The notes below the pieces were generated by a model. The model saw only the letters and a program-made list of their open reading frames with translations, searched no databases and was not told where the DNA came from. This document shows, in pieces, positions 34,992 to 48,211 of a stretch of DNA of 64,000 bases (position 1 is the first letter of the stretch; every line of letters begins with the position of its first letter). The DNA comes from Strix aluco (taxonomy: Eukaryota > Chordata > Aves > Strigiformes > Strigidae), in assembly GCF_031877795.1 (NCBI RefSeq), contig NC_133935.1, positions 75,224,303 to 75,288,302 on the forward strand, read 5' to 3'. The position numbers and the translations under genes were made by a program.

Positions 34992-35929
34992 ATTTAGTAA
35001 AGCAGAGCCTCCTGAACTGTGGCTTTTGCAGCACTGGTGACATACAAACTACTTCCAAATGACATGTGGAGGCAGGTCCACCTACCAGGAGATACTCAGC
35101 TGAAGTGTAGGATGAGCATCCCAAACCTGCTACTGTTGGCAATCAGTTACCACCAGTCTGGAGGCACTTACCTCGTGGCTTACACAAATTTCTATACATA
35201 GGCACTAAGTATTACTAACTGTTAACGGCCATTGATCAGAGCTATGGAGAGCAGCTTTATCACCTAATGCATTTACTAGGTCTTAGAATCCATACAGTAG
35301 AAATAACTTCAATCAATATAAATTTGTGGTTAATAATGTATGAGTAAAAGTCATTGCTACAAGGCCAGTTTAGCATTAGACGTACTGATAGGAGATGAAA
35401 TGATCAGGAAATACCAGGTGAGAAGAGCCAGAAGTAAAAAATAAATTAGGATTTTTCACTGGCAAATCTGCCTGACTGTAAACAACAAACACATACCTCT
35501 CTTCCTCATACAGAACAAGATAAATTGGTGGTATTATGCTTGCTCTACCTTACCTAGACTAAGAGAATGATAGATTAACGATAAGAAGGGTAAGGCTTAA
35601 ATTTCTAGCATCCCAATACCTACCTTGAGAGCTTTATGTCTGAATATAGGTAAGATTTATTCACTAATCAACTGGACATCCATTCCTGAGCTTCAAGATT
35701 ACATGTACATAAATGTGTTTTCGGAGCTCCAGATAGTCTTAGATTTCATATTGCAGCTATATATGATTTTTTTCCGTATCACAGTTGCATAGCTTTGTCC
35801 TTTAACTTCCATTGTATTATGTGCTTAAGGAGGTAAGGAAAGATTAAAAAAATGCATATTTATTTCTAAGACCCTAATTTCTCTGGATTGGGTGCTTCAA
35901 AATCCCTCACTTCCCAGCCAGTCGGCTGG
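34992..35929. other. Intergenic sequence up to the NAPEPLD CpG island
   Basis: AT-rich unique sequence with no recognised exon or repeat; GC rises sharply after 35930. Confidence 0.45.
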
Positions 35930-37230
35930 AGTCGCGTGTGAACTACTCACAAGCGTGAACAGGGAGGGAGGCGGTGGCTGTAATCCAGCACGTGGAGGAA
36001 CCTGGGCACGAGTTTTAACTTCCCAACATTGGGGAAACGGCGACGGGGATAGAGGGGCCTGCGAGGCGGGAGGCGGCTCCTCCCGTCAGCGCCGGTACCC
36101 CCCGGCGATGGCGGCACCAGTTCAGGTTCCCAAGAAAACCGGGTCTAGGCAACTTTTCACTGCAGCACCAGGTGGTCAGAGCAGCTCGTACTCCCACGTG
36201 GGACCGCGGGCAGCGTTTACCAACCATCGGGGCCGGCCAGGAGTGGAACCAAGCCCTTCCCTTTCCCCGGTGCCGACGAGCAGCCCGGTGGCAGCCCCGC
36301 CACGGCTCCGGGCCCGAGGGCGTCCGGCCGCCACGGCTCCCTCAGCGCCGGCCCCCCCGCCGCCATCTTGCTAACGGGCGCCCGGCGGGGCCCCGCCGGG
36401 TGCGGGCAGGCCGCCGCGCCATGGTGCGGGGCAGGGCGCTGTGGAGCTGCTGCTTGCAGCTGGCCGCGCTGCCCTCAGCGGCGGGCGGGCCAGGTGGGAA
36501 GGCGCAGCCGTTCAACGGCTCCTGCTGGAGAGCCGCGGAGCCGCGGAGGGGGTGGAGCGGCACCATGGAGGAGGAGGAGGAGGACGAGACTTCTCAGGGG
36601 CAGCGGCAGCCCGGGAGGTGAGCGGCTCTCCGGCGGCAGGCAGCGCGCCGGGGGCGGGGGTCGCTGCCCCCGCGCCGTCCTGTGGGCAGGGAGGGACCGA
36701 GCCGAGCGGCGGCTCCCGCCCCCGTGCCCGTCCGGAGGAGAGGCACCTGCCCGACCGGCCGCCTTCACAGCCCGCCCGGCGGCAGGCGGGCCGGAGCAGC
36801 GCGGCGCTGCGCACCTGCTCCGAGCACGGCGGCGGGGCTCGCCCGACACACGGTACCGGCGTTCGCCGGGTGAGCGTGGCGGGGGGACCGGGCTGTGCCG
36901 CCGCGGGAGGCGGCGGGGAGCGGGGCCGAGGGGGAACCCCGCCGGCGGCAGCGGGGAAGAGCGTCCCGCCCGGAAAAGTTCGGCGGTGGGCGAGGTGCCG
37001 GGGGCGGCCGAGCCCCGGCTGCCGGCCGCAGGGGAGCTGTGCAAGGCGGCTCCTCCGGCGCGGCCCGGCCCCTGGCAGGGGTGGAGGCTGGCGGCGGCGC
37101 GGGCGCAGCGCGGGAACCGGCCCGGCCCGGCCCGGCCCGGGGAGCGGCGCCGCGGCCGTCGGCGAGAGCCCCTGCGGCTGCCTGGGACGGGGAGAGGCGT
37201 TTGCACCGGTGAGAGGAAAAAAGTCCTGGA
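35930..37230. promoter_or_regulatory. NAPEPLD: CpG island, presumed NAPEPLD promoter and 5' non-coding exon
   Basis: The strongest CpG-dense block of the window, 10.7 kb upstream of the first NAPEPLD coding exon. That exon begins with an acceptor 16 bases before its ATG, so a non-coding 5' exon must lie upstream. Plausible + strand donors inside the island are GGGAG|GTGAGC (36617/36618), CGCCGG|GTGAGC (36869/36870) and CACCG|GTGAGA (37208/37209). Which one is used cannot be told. A GGCCC-type tandem run lies at about 37117-37140. Long open frames on both strands here (up to 303 codons) are GC artefacts. Confidence 0.7.
36359..36370 (-). promoter_or_regulatory. Perfect TISU/YY1 consensus, antisense to NAPEPLD
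   Basis: The - strand reads CAAGATGGCGGC, a full match to SAASATGGCGGC; on the + strand this is the classic YY1 word GCCGCCATCTTG. It probably acts as a YY1 site positioning NAPEPLD transcription. The ATG inside opens a 49-codon frame on the - strand (36366 to 36217). Confidence 0.5.
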
Positions 37231-37579
37231 AGGAAAATGGAGACTAAAAATACTGTCCGTAAATTGACAGTAAAACATGCTGCGGTGGTGCTCGGAAAGA
37301 AACAAGTTATATAATCGCCTATATAAAAAAAACCCGCTTTGTGGTATTGACGGTGTAGCGAATGTTTTCCTTTGAAGGGGAAACACGAACAGTTGTTTAT
37401 CGCGAGCATTTTTCTTGCGTTGTATAGTGAGAAGTGGAGGATACTGACACAGTCATTTAGTGTCATCAATTCAGTCAAATAGTCTCAATGATCGGCAATT
37501 ATCTCTAGTAAGGATTTAGGGAAAGTATTTGTTGAATGTCTTGACGGCGTGCAGTGGAGTCCATATTAAACTTCTGCAG

Positions 37580-37609
37580 TTTTTCTAGTGATGGTTTTTC
37601 TAGTGATGG
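37580..37609 (+). repeat. Two perfect tandem 15-bp units
   Basis: TTTTTCTAGTGATGG occurs twice in direct succession and is followed by TTTTGG. Confidence 0.9.
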
Positions 37610-40600
37610 TTTTGGTTTCTTACTCTGCTAAATGGCGATTGTGGAGCAAGTTTTCAGTTTTAAAGGAAAGTACTTAAGTATTTTTTCTTTATTTTTAAAC
37701 TACACGGACTAAAGTGACATCAAAAATGAAAGGTAACGACAGGAAAATCACTTCTGTTTTCTGGCAAAAGAGCCTTGAAAAGAGTCATGTATTTTTTAAT
37801 TCATAGTAGCAGCTTTATCGGTTATTAAAGTAGGAAGCCTGATCCATTTTATAGGTAAGAGTTTCAGGAATACAAGAAGAAATAAGATTTTTATCTTATT
37901 AATGCAAGAATTATCATAACAATTGCTTTAGAAATGCCCCAAATGATCTGAAATTGAAAAACCTCTTATATGAAGATAATGGGAATTTTGAATACCTGGA
38001 GATTGGAAAGCCCTGTCTGATTCACTCATTTAGATGGACAGGACACATTCAGGAGAGGAGGAAGGGATGACAGTGAAACTCTTCAGGTATAAATAACAGT
38101 TAATTTGGCTTCATTTTGGCCCAAACCAAAAGAGATCTGCAGCGTTTTTAAAAGGAAGCAATCCATTATTATTATTTTCTTCACTTGTATTGACTAAGTA
38201 GATTTGAGGAATTACCTCAGCAGGAATCTGCTATTTCCTCAGCCTTTATAGGCTCAAGATTAAACCAAAACTGCTAACTCTCCATTCAGAAATAGCTTTT
38301 CTTTTCTGCAAATGGGAAGGCAATTGTTTTGTCTATGATGAGAAAAATGGAAATGCTGCAGTATTAATTAGTGCCTTTATATGTAACACCTGCTGTGAAA
38401 TTATTTTTTTCCTTTCCTTACATCTATGAGTCCCTTCCTGATCTCACTTTAATTTTTTTCAGTCAGTTGCTGCAAGTATGTAGTTTGCAGTATGCTGGTT
38501 AGCACTGTAATCAGAATCCTACTTCTAATACACTCAGAGCCAGGACCATGGTAAATCACTTGGTCATCTTGTGTCTAAATGCAGCTTTGGGTAAAAAGGA
38601 TTTTTCTGTAAACCAAATGTTGCACTTGTTTCCTAGATTTTCTAAAAATATTCAAACCAAGTTACATTTTTTTACTGATTGCTTGTAATATCTTAATATT
38701 TAGCAGCTGTATAAAGAAAGGATGATTTGGGTTTGAATAGCATACAACTATGCCCAAGCAGATAAACCTTACAAAGCTGTTCAGCAAAGAGAATTGGGCG
38801 TTACCAAGTGGCACTATGAAAACACTTTGCTGCCATTGTGTCCCTACTGTGAAAAACAAGGTTTGATCAGATGTTGTGCAAGTGAAAAGTCAAGTGATAA
38901 GGAATGTATATCAAGAGATTTTTCTTGTTTAAGACCTGTTACCATGGTTGGAGCTAGTAGTGCTACTGTCTGCTGAGTAAGGCTTACGATAAGATTTCAA
39001 ATTTTATTGCTTATACTCTTTGGAAATAGTATCAGTTGTTGCGGCAGAAACCTCCTGTGCTGTGGACTGGTTTTTGAGGGAGGGTTTCAGTGAGGTTCAG
39101 CTGTTTCTCATAATGTGATTGTGGCAATAACAAGTTGTTTATGTGTGTCTATTTAGGTGTGTTTAAATTAAACACTTAGTCTCCTTAAAACACCTACATA
39201 TTTAGGATGGTGCCTCCAAAATTAGTAGATGGCTCACATTTGTGTTGGAAAGGTGCCTTGACTCTTCCATAAGAAAAAAAACCAAACCAAAACAAAACAC
39301 CAAACCAACTTTAATATTAACACTTTTGTTGTTGACTAACAACCAAAGCACTTTGCATTTCATTTAGAGCACATGAAGAGACATCATAATCTAGAGTCAC
39401 AGGGATAGAGTAGAAGGCTGGTTACCTATAGGAAAAAGTGTTGTCTTGAAAAATGTTAATGTGTTGCGACATTTCCAGTTTCCTTGGGTATTTGTGTTTT
39501 GTTGTGTCTGGTGTTCTATCACTTGCAATTTCTTTTAATGGCTGTGTTTCAGTTAAAGAACCATAAGGGTGCTGTATCGCATATGCTTTCTGGCTTTCCG
39601 GTATGAAGTTTTGGTGATTCAAAACCTATATTTGGAAAGGCAGATGACCTTCTAGCTTAACTCATGGGAACAGTTGCATTCAAGACAAACATATTTTTCA
39701 ACAAAGAGAAACTTATGATTTCCTTATCTTAACTGACCTGGAAATGATTTGTTTGGATTTCAATAAATTTGAAGTCAAACGTTATAAATAGTTCTATAAA
39801 ATTCATATATCTATGGGGTGTGTGTACATGCATACACAGACAGAGGGAGAGACAGAATGTTGCTGGGACAAGCAGAAGTTGAGTTTATGTTGAAATCTAA
39901 GTAGATGTACAAAGAATTTAGGGAAATAGTTTTATATTGCAGAGCAATGACATTGGGTCCTTCGTGCTTGGACTTTGAACTGAAGAGAAGAAGTCAAATA
40001 GACAAGCATTTAAATATGTATATAAACAAAATTGTATGACTATGCATTAACTTAAAAATAAAAACTAGTTTAGTGCTTGGGTGTTGCTGCACTTCCTGGA
40101 CAACTGAGGTTTTATAGGGTTTTTAGGGTTTATTCTTGGTGTGAGTCTAGAGAAAGTTTGCATACGACTTTGTTCCCTTCTGGCATGGAGAGGAAAGGAA
40201 AAAGTAAATTAAAAGGCTTAGTAAATGAAGTGGAGATAGCAATTGCACAGTTGCAGACATAAAAGTGCCAGAGTTGTTTATAAGTGAACTGCTTCAGATC
40301 CTGCTTTGCCCTGTGGATCCTACGGATCAAGGTTTTAACATGATTTCTATGCATTTTTATGGAAACAGTTCTTACCTTGCCTCTATGGACATGTGTTATG
40401 AAGGAAATCAGATTTCTACCGTAGTATGTTAAAGTGGAGCCTTAGTTTCATAACAGGTAGTAGTATTTATTTTTAGTCATATCTAATTGACATAAGATGA
40501 TAGATGGGAAACCTTTACTGTCAGGATGGAGTGCAAGCTTGTAATATATTAAAACTTTATTTTAGTTAAGGAAAATCTGTGCTAGCAGCTTCAACATTAC

Positions 40601-43051
40601 ATAATAACTTAAAATACTAAAACCAAGATGCGTAGGCTATTAACGCATGGGAATGGCTAAATTGTGTTTATAAATGCTAAACTTTAAAGTTTGGTTGTTT
40701 TTTCTAACAGTAAGCCCCATCCTGGAAAGGTTTGCCTTTTGTTATTACCGGTAGTCACATCAGTAGACCAACTGAAACCAATGACCTACTCGTTTGCATA
40801 ATTACTTACAGGAGTGGAGCTGGGCCAGAACACTAAAGTTGGGGTCTAGATCCTGTAGCTGGGTTGGTACAAATTTCATGTTTGCTCTGTTGGAAAAGCT
40901 TTATTGAAATTCTGTACAAGTGTGAAGGGCTATCCATGGAGATTATCATTGCTGTTGGAATCCAGGGTTTATCTGCCCAGCTGTGCGCATGTGCTACCTT
41001 CTATTATTTTTCTGTTGATTTAAAAAATTGTCTGTATTTGATTTGTGATCCAGTTATTGTCTTGCATACCATAACACAGCTGTAATGCACAAACCTTGCT
41101 TCTGTTGTCAGTCCGAGTCCTGCAGAGCAGGTAAGAAAGCTTTCATTCCAGCTCTTGTGTTTTCTACATTCTTCACTATACATTATGTAGTCATATGGAA
41201 TCAGTTGTTTAGAGAGAGCAAAAGAAAGCACTTTCTGTTCTGGTGCAGGGAAAATTGACTCCTGCTTTCCTTTGGTGGCTGCTTCAGCAATAGCACAGAA
41301 TTACGCTGCTCTTGTGCTTAATCATAATGATAGTCTAGGCTGCTCTTTTAAATGTGATGGCTACATGCCAACTTTTGGATACTTTTATTCAAGACTGCAG
41401 TAAAAGGTGAGGGTAGAGAGGGAAAGAATTTATTTTAATAGGTTTGTATATCTAAAGAAATTGGCTACTGGGTCTGTCATCTCTGTTAATATTTGTAGCC
41501 TCTATGGACAACTACTGTCATATCAGGGATCATAAGCTAAGCAGAATATGCATGTAACAGAAAACTTCTATAATATTAAATACAGTTCATGAACATGTCT
41601 GGGGACTACAAAGTGTTCATATTGGAGAGGGACAGCCCCAGCTGGGGCACCTGGAAACAATGGGAAAGTAGTTATGTATTTTCCCAGTTCCAGGAAGAGG
41701 CATCTTTATGCAGCTGATAAAATGCCCATAGCTGATCAGGTTTAACTCAGGGTTGAGAAATAGCTGGCTCCAGGTACTACTGATGGACCTGACTGTGCAG
41801 CCTATTTGCATTTGTATCCAGAGGCATATAAGGGTGTAGCTGATAGGCACTCGTAATGGCTATGAATAACTTTCTGTTGGTTTGGTTCCCTTAATGAGTG
41901 CCAGGAAGGTAGAGGTCGGAATGTGTAGTAACGGGAGTGGGCTGCCTTTTGGGTGATAGGTAGCTATTAAATTTGATTATAATATGAAAGTTTAAGCAGC
42001 TTTAGTACTAAATGCGAATGAAACTTTGGATAGGGAATAGATTGAAAATGAAGCATATTAAGGGTAGGGGGGGAATCGTTGAACCTAACTTGGACCTGAT
42101 TTGGTGGTGTATGAAGCTGAGCTACACTGCGTGAATTCTAAATGGAGGGTATTTAATGAATTAGTTTTTTTATAGCAGCACTGGCATAAGTAGTTCTTGT
42201 TTACAAGAGTAAATTCCTGTTCTCACCCTTCCCTGTCCTAGCCAGTTTGTTGGTATAAACACTTGCATGGTTACACAGTGATGCAGGTGAAAATTAAGTG
42301 CTTCTCTAGGGGATGGGAAGGTAAAAACTGACTATCAGCTAGATCAGTTTCTTGAACTAATTCACCATGTGGACACAAATGTTTGTTTTGGCAAGCCTGG
42401 GGGTGTAAGGAGGGCAGAAATGGCTTGGCTCATGGTGGCTGCTTAGGTAATACAGCTGTTGTAAGAATATGCCTAACAACAGAGGACCATGGGTAGATGC
42501 TTCACATTTGTTTTATTTGTAACTAAATTTTTTTCTCTGTTATTTTGCTTTGTTTTACTGTTGATCCTCAAAACTATATAAGAATGGTGAAGGATTCATC
42601 CTAATTCTATGAGGTTGTTAATAGAAACAGAAATAACTCTCCCCATTATCAACTCCATTATTCATCTTTCTTGAACAGTACACAAGATCACTGTAGAGTC
42701 AGAATACTTACAGATCTGTTGGGAACAGAGAAGAACCGGGCTGGCAACCAACAGCTGTGCTGTGCAATGGGTACATCCGAAAATGGAAGAAGGCTGTACT
42801 AGCATGGATTTTTTTGTTTTGTGCATGTTTGGAAAATACGGAAGTAAGATGTCACACGGAATCCCAAGCTGGCTATTGAAATATCAAATAATATGAATTA
42901 AAGTTTCTGCAATGTTTGTTCTTGCTTGCAACTTTTAATGGGAAATCTGTAGAAGTATTTATAGATCAGCTAGTTGTAAGCTAGAGAGATTTCTTTCTGT
43001 GAAATCCTAAGACCAAGAGCATCTGGAATAATTGCTGTTGCAAATGATGTT

Positions 43052-43517
43052 GCAGTCATAAAAAAGAATGTATAGTGAAAGAAAAATTCCAAGTTGTGTA
43101 TCAGTATACAGTTTGCAGAAGGCTCAGGTTCTTGCTTTGGTAAGTCTACAGTGGTATGATGCTGAAGTACTGCACAATAAAAGTTTAAATGCATTCAGAA
43201 TTTTCCAGTCTCAAACTGTTTGTTAATTAAAGCAGACAATTTCAGACCTGAAGGAAAAATAAAAGCACAGCCAAAACTTAGCTGACAGTTGTTTGATAGT
43301 TGAGCGTGCGGAAGCCTTTTTTCAAAAAATTACTTATATGCTCCCTAGTGTTTGCAGATATCTTTTAGCTGAAATATTTTTTAAGTTTCAAGCCAAAAAG
43401 TATGCTTTTTGCAGTCATAAAAAAATATGTGTGTTGAAAGAAAACTTCCAAGTTGTGTAGCAGTATATGGCTCAGATTCTTGCTTTGGTAAAGCTACAGT
43501 GGTGTGAGGAAGTGCTA
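43052..43517 (+). repeat. Local direct duplication, two diverged ~110-bp copies
   Basis: Copy 1 (43052-43168) and copy 2 (43411-43517) share in order GCAGTCATAAAAAA, GTGAAAGAAAA or GTTGAAAGAAAA, TTCCAAGTTGTGTA, CAGTATA, GGCTCAG, TTCTTGCTTTGGTAA and CTACAGTGGT. Copy 2 lacks about 14 bp present in copy 1 between CAGTATA and GGCTCAG. Confidence 0.85.
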
Positions 43518-46500
43518 GGAATTGTGTGCTGTCCCTTTTAGTTGATGTGTAGTGCAGCCCAGCTCTGGGTGTAGTCTATACAGAGAGGCAGTGGTTAGAA
43601 ATGAACCAGACTTGTTACTTCAAAAATAGAGAAAATTAAGGATATTTGGAAAGCTATGGAATGTTTGTAAGGTAAGTGTAAAGTTTTGTGGATGTTACTG
43701 GGTTCCAGTAAACCATAGCTTCATAGTAACTCTTTCTTAAACTTTCTAGCTTATGGATTTGTTAAATAAGGACCGTGTTTATGTGTAGAAAAGAAAGATA
43801 AATCTATTCTGGTAGACTTCACAGTTAGTAGCGTGTCTGTATGCTTAGCAGGGGAACAACATCCATTTCAGTTGTGGAGTAGTGGATGTTAGAGGAGGCT
43901 GGGTGGAAGAGGTGAAGACTCACACAGTAGATTTTTATGTTGATGCATTTCTTCAAATAAAATTAAAATAATTTGGCTTGAAGCTCAGCTGTGTTTAAAA
44001 GACCATTTAAAAAGAAAAAAATTAATGTTAGAGTGCTTCTTGTAATGTTAATGTATCTTGTTTCCAACCTTCTTTTAGAACAGAAAATATTAAAATATTT
44101 AGTTAAACTTTTAATTATTTTCCTATATAAACAGAAGACTCAAAGCCAAAATATTTGTGTCCATGTTTCAGTTATATAAGCAATGCTAAAATAAAGAGTC
44201 TTTAGGACAACAGGTTTGGGGTCATATCCTGTTTGCAGGTGTAAACCTGTTTACTGGGACATAAGACATGGGTTTTCCATGCCATGCCCTGCCTGATCTA
44301 CAACTTCTCTCCTGCTTTGTACTAGGGGCCCCTTAGTATTTGGTGCTGGAAAACCAGTTCTGTGAGCTCTGCGCTTTGATTCATGTTAGGCTTCATCCTA
44401 TTCATCAGACGTTGGTGTTCTTCCCCTCTGTCTAGAGTACCTTCTGGCCAAGTGGATTTGGCATGACTAATGGTCTCCTTTAGTAGTCTGTACGTCTTGG
44501 TCCATTTCCTTTTCTGAATTCAGTCGAAGCAGTAAAGCATCTCTGAGCACAGAGAGGGTAGTTGGGTTGCATCTTGCCTGAGGCCCTCTCACAAATGGTG
44601 ACAATCCACTTGCCCTTGTTTGGGGGTAAGTCACCTCATCCTGAAGGATGGGTTCCATTTGTTAAGAAAGCAGTTTAAGGCTTGTGAGTAAATAGTAGTT
44701 TTCCTCTTCCTCTTTGTTTAAAAGTGTGGACAATAGAAGATTTCTTGTGGAACCTTACAATAACAAATACTCATCAAGGACATGACCCCTTCCCCCTGCC
44801 CCTCCCAAGTGAACACAACTCTACTCCAGTTCGATTTTGGTGTCTCTATTGCTCATAATTTGGCTGGCAATCCAGTGCTTAAATTTATTTCTCAAATGTC
44901 AAACTGTTTTGTTGGGGGGGAAGAATTCAGGAAGGCTGGATGAAAAATCAGCTCATTTCTGGTTTTCTAATATTTAAAATATACCTGCCACATCTCCTTG
45001 TCTGTAGAGGCTTTCTTTTGCAAATGGATAAAAATTTCCTTGGATGAACAACTGTTTGAGTTTTACTTTAAGCTAATGATGAGTGGCTTTCAAGAAATGA
45101 TCATGTACCTTTTTTTTTTTTTTTAATAAGAAAAATTAGATTTCTTTATTCCACGAATATTCTAGCATGTATTTTACCAGTTTAAATGAAACAGAAACGA
45201 ACTGGCAGGATTGATACTTCAGAGGACTCTACAGTTTGTCAGGAATACTTTGTCAGTTAATTGTTTGTAAATGTGTCCCTTTCTTTCTTATGCATGTAAA
45301 AGGGTTTAAAGTATTCTGTGAGCACTGAGGTCTTTTATCCCATCAGTTGCTTATGGAATACTAATGAAAGCCATGTATGTGCATCATGTGGAAAATATGT
45401 TGGCAGACAGATACCTGCAGTGCCTTAAATGCTTTGGCATTGTCTTTGTTTAATTAGCGTAGTTGATCCCTACTTCCCCTAGAGGTTTATACTTTCAGAA
45501 TAAGATCAAAGGTTTATATGAAAATTTAAGCAAAAGTAGAATTCACCTATTTTAGAGATGAATGAATAGATAAACAGAAGCTTAAAAACAAAACCTTAGG
45601 CACTCTAGTCTCTAATATAAAATGGCTCGTGGGAACAATAATTACGGGAGTTATATATATTTAAAAATCAGACATCTGAGATGTAAACAGAAGAATTTCC
45701 TGGAATTAAATACCTATCTGATTAAACTTTTGTGATTTGTTTTCATGATGCTTTCTAGAAGAGTAGATGTTTTATGCTGTGTCTGCGTGCTTTGCTAAAT
45801 TAATAAGCTGACTTGGCATTGAAAATGCTCTTTGAAGAATGCCAAAAAAAAAAAAAAATCTCTTAAGTTAAAGTAACAGTTAAAATATCCATTACAATTT
45901 TTTGAGTATTCTGTCTGTCTTTTAGTGGTGCTGATTATTTCTGTTACTATTTATGTCTGCCTAAAATGATATAGAGCAAGTTGGGTGGCTGTTCCATTGA
46001 AAGCTGATTCCAGTAAATGTTTAGTGGAATAGAGGAAAAAATCCTAGGAGTATCAACAGTTAAATTAAAATTATGATGCAGGTGTGGTATCTTATTGCTA
46101 AATAGAAAAAACATAAATGGAGTAGTTTCAGTAAAACTACAGGGAAACTAGAGAACAAAGCAGTTACATTAAAACAAGATGATGACCAAGGGTGGTACTA
46201 ACAAAAAAATTCTGTCAGCAATGTTTTATGAACATAGTTCATGCTTCTTTATTAGAAGTGAATTTTGATATGTTAATGTTTTATCTATACTGTATGGCAA
46301 AATTATGGTTCTTTTGTTAAGAAAATTTCACAATATTTATCAGTTGTCATATCTTTGCAACTGAAACCATACTTTCTGTTTGGTAATCAGTTGTTGATGA
46401 AATAGCAGGGACAGGCTCTGCATTTGAAGTTGAAGCATCACCAGTAAATGTATTTGGGTTCAATTTCATAACACTTATATCTGTATAAAATCTTAGCTGT

Positions 46501-47898
46501 AATGTCGCAGTAACATATTTCTTTTTCCCTGTAATTATGAACTTATGAGGGGCACAACGAGTTACACAATTTCGAAGACTGTGGGCTTGAATTCTGTTCT
46601 CTGAAAATGCTGTTTGAGTGGACTGGCTTTGGTACATCAGCCTAGTGCTTCTCGTATGAGTATGCAGCTAAAGTTTGAGTATCTGAGTTGCTGAAATAGT
46701 AGATAGGCTAAAACATGTGGTGGAGAGTTTTCCACAGGACAGACTTCACAATTTCTTATTTAAAATTATTCCTGCACCTAAGCAGTATATCATGCTGTCT
46801 GTTCATTACTGGTCATCTTCTAGTTTTTTATCAGGTAGAGTCTGTAAGTACCAGAAAGTTGTGCGATCTTTAAAATATCAACCTATTTTTTTTAAAAAAC
46901 TGTCAGAACAGTCTATTTACTTTCAACTGAAATATTGAAAATAATTATAGAAAGCATTTAGCTTTAGCAACTTTTAAAATAAAGTAGGGATATTTGTTTC
47001 TTCTACCTTGGATATAATGAGATAGTAGGACTCCATATTCCTAAACTCTGCAACACGTAAGTGCAGTTTGGAATAAGAGACTCTGACTACTGGGTTTGCA
47101 GTTTTCAAAGAAATGTGCCAGAATTGTGGCTTTATAGAAATAAGCTTTTGTCAGTTATTTTCTCACTTTTTTTTGTATTTCACAATGGAAGTAAGAATAA
47201 ACATTGCTGCCACGATTTGAGATGTTCCATTTTTCTGTGGCCTTTCACTAGTCAGTTCAGTTAAATGTGTATCAGAATTGTATTTGAAACAGTTACTTTT
47301 ACTGTTTTTACAATGAGCTTTTCCTTCATTCTTGACAAAATAGGAAATAGGACAAATGTCTTTTGTGTTCTGACTTTTCTGCATGTATGTGCATCTTGTC
47401 AGCTACTAAGTAGTGTGTTATTACTGCTACATGAGTCTGGTGCTCTTACTACAAAACAAAGTCACTATACAGGCAAATCCTGAGGTACTGTATAGTTCCA
47501 ATATCTATTGGACAGGTTTGCAGGATCATATTACATCAGGCACTAAATGTCATAAGTTTCAGGAGGAACTTACTATTCTTCCAAAATGTAAATTAAGGAA
47601 CCCTTCCCCCTCACTTTTGCAGTTAGTAGACAATAGTGTTAGTATCTGAAGCTGTGCATACCGGGGAGTAAAATTCTGCCTGAACTACAAAGAGATCTCA
47701 TGTCTGCTTGCCACAGCATGTTTTTGAAGTCTTTTGTGTAATAGCTACTGTTCTAAAAGCATATTTTGTTGAGGTAGAAATACAGTAGATCATAAAATGA
47801 GAAGGACAGGCTTGTTTCTGATGTGTGTGAGAACATTCAATCTTATTAATGTTGATGTTAGTCCAAGAAAAGATTGATTAATTTAAAATTTATTTTAG

Positions 47899-48211
47899 TT
47901 CTCCTCAAAAAGATATGGATAAGAAAACGGATGAAGAGCAGCCTTTGACTGCGTGTAACCAGTACCCTAAAGAAGCAGTGAGGAAACGTCAGAATTCAGG
48001 TCGAGGTTCCAGGGGCAGCGATTCTTCCAGGACCTCCAGGAAAAGCTTCAGACTGGACTACAGATTAGAAGAGGATGTAACTAAATCAAAGAGAGGCAAA
48101 GATGGGAAATTTGTCAACCCGTGGCCAACATGGAAATCACCAACCTTGCCAAATATTTTGAAATGGTCCCTTATGGAAAAAAATAACAGCAATGTGCCAT
48201 GCTCAAAGCAG
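47899..48211 (+). CDS. NAPEPLD: NAPEPLD first coding exon
   Basis: Acceptor TATTTTAG|TTCTCC at 47898/47899; 16 bases of 5' UTR, then ATG at 47915. It encodes 99 residues starting [20 protein letters not shown] and containing [17 protein letters not shown] and [11 protein letters not shown]. The donor is AAGCAG|GTAAAT. Confidence 0.96.

Larger units (their letters stand above)
36618..47898 (+). other. NAPEPLD: NAPEPLD first intron (approximate left end)
   Basis: About 11 kb after the CpG island with no coding exon recognised. It holds a perfect 15-bp tandem pair (37580-37609), a local duplication (43052-43168 and 43411-43517), A/T runs (about 45109-45124 and 45843-45857) and AT-rich unique sequence. 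A 96-codon - strand frame at 46347-46637 resembles nothing I know. Confidence 0.6.

Noticed and set aside
36368-37478. Several long open frames on both strands in the NAPEPLD CpG island (299, 268, 303 and 237 codons)
   Set aside because: All are Arg/Gly/Pro/Ala-rich and overlap each other in several frames, as expected where GC-rich DNA lacks stop codons. None resembles a known family or has a consistent splice context.
46347-46637. 96-codon - strand open frame in NAPEPLD intron 1
   Set aside because: No recognisable motif, no supporting splice pattern and no family resemblance; treated as chance.
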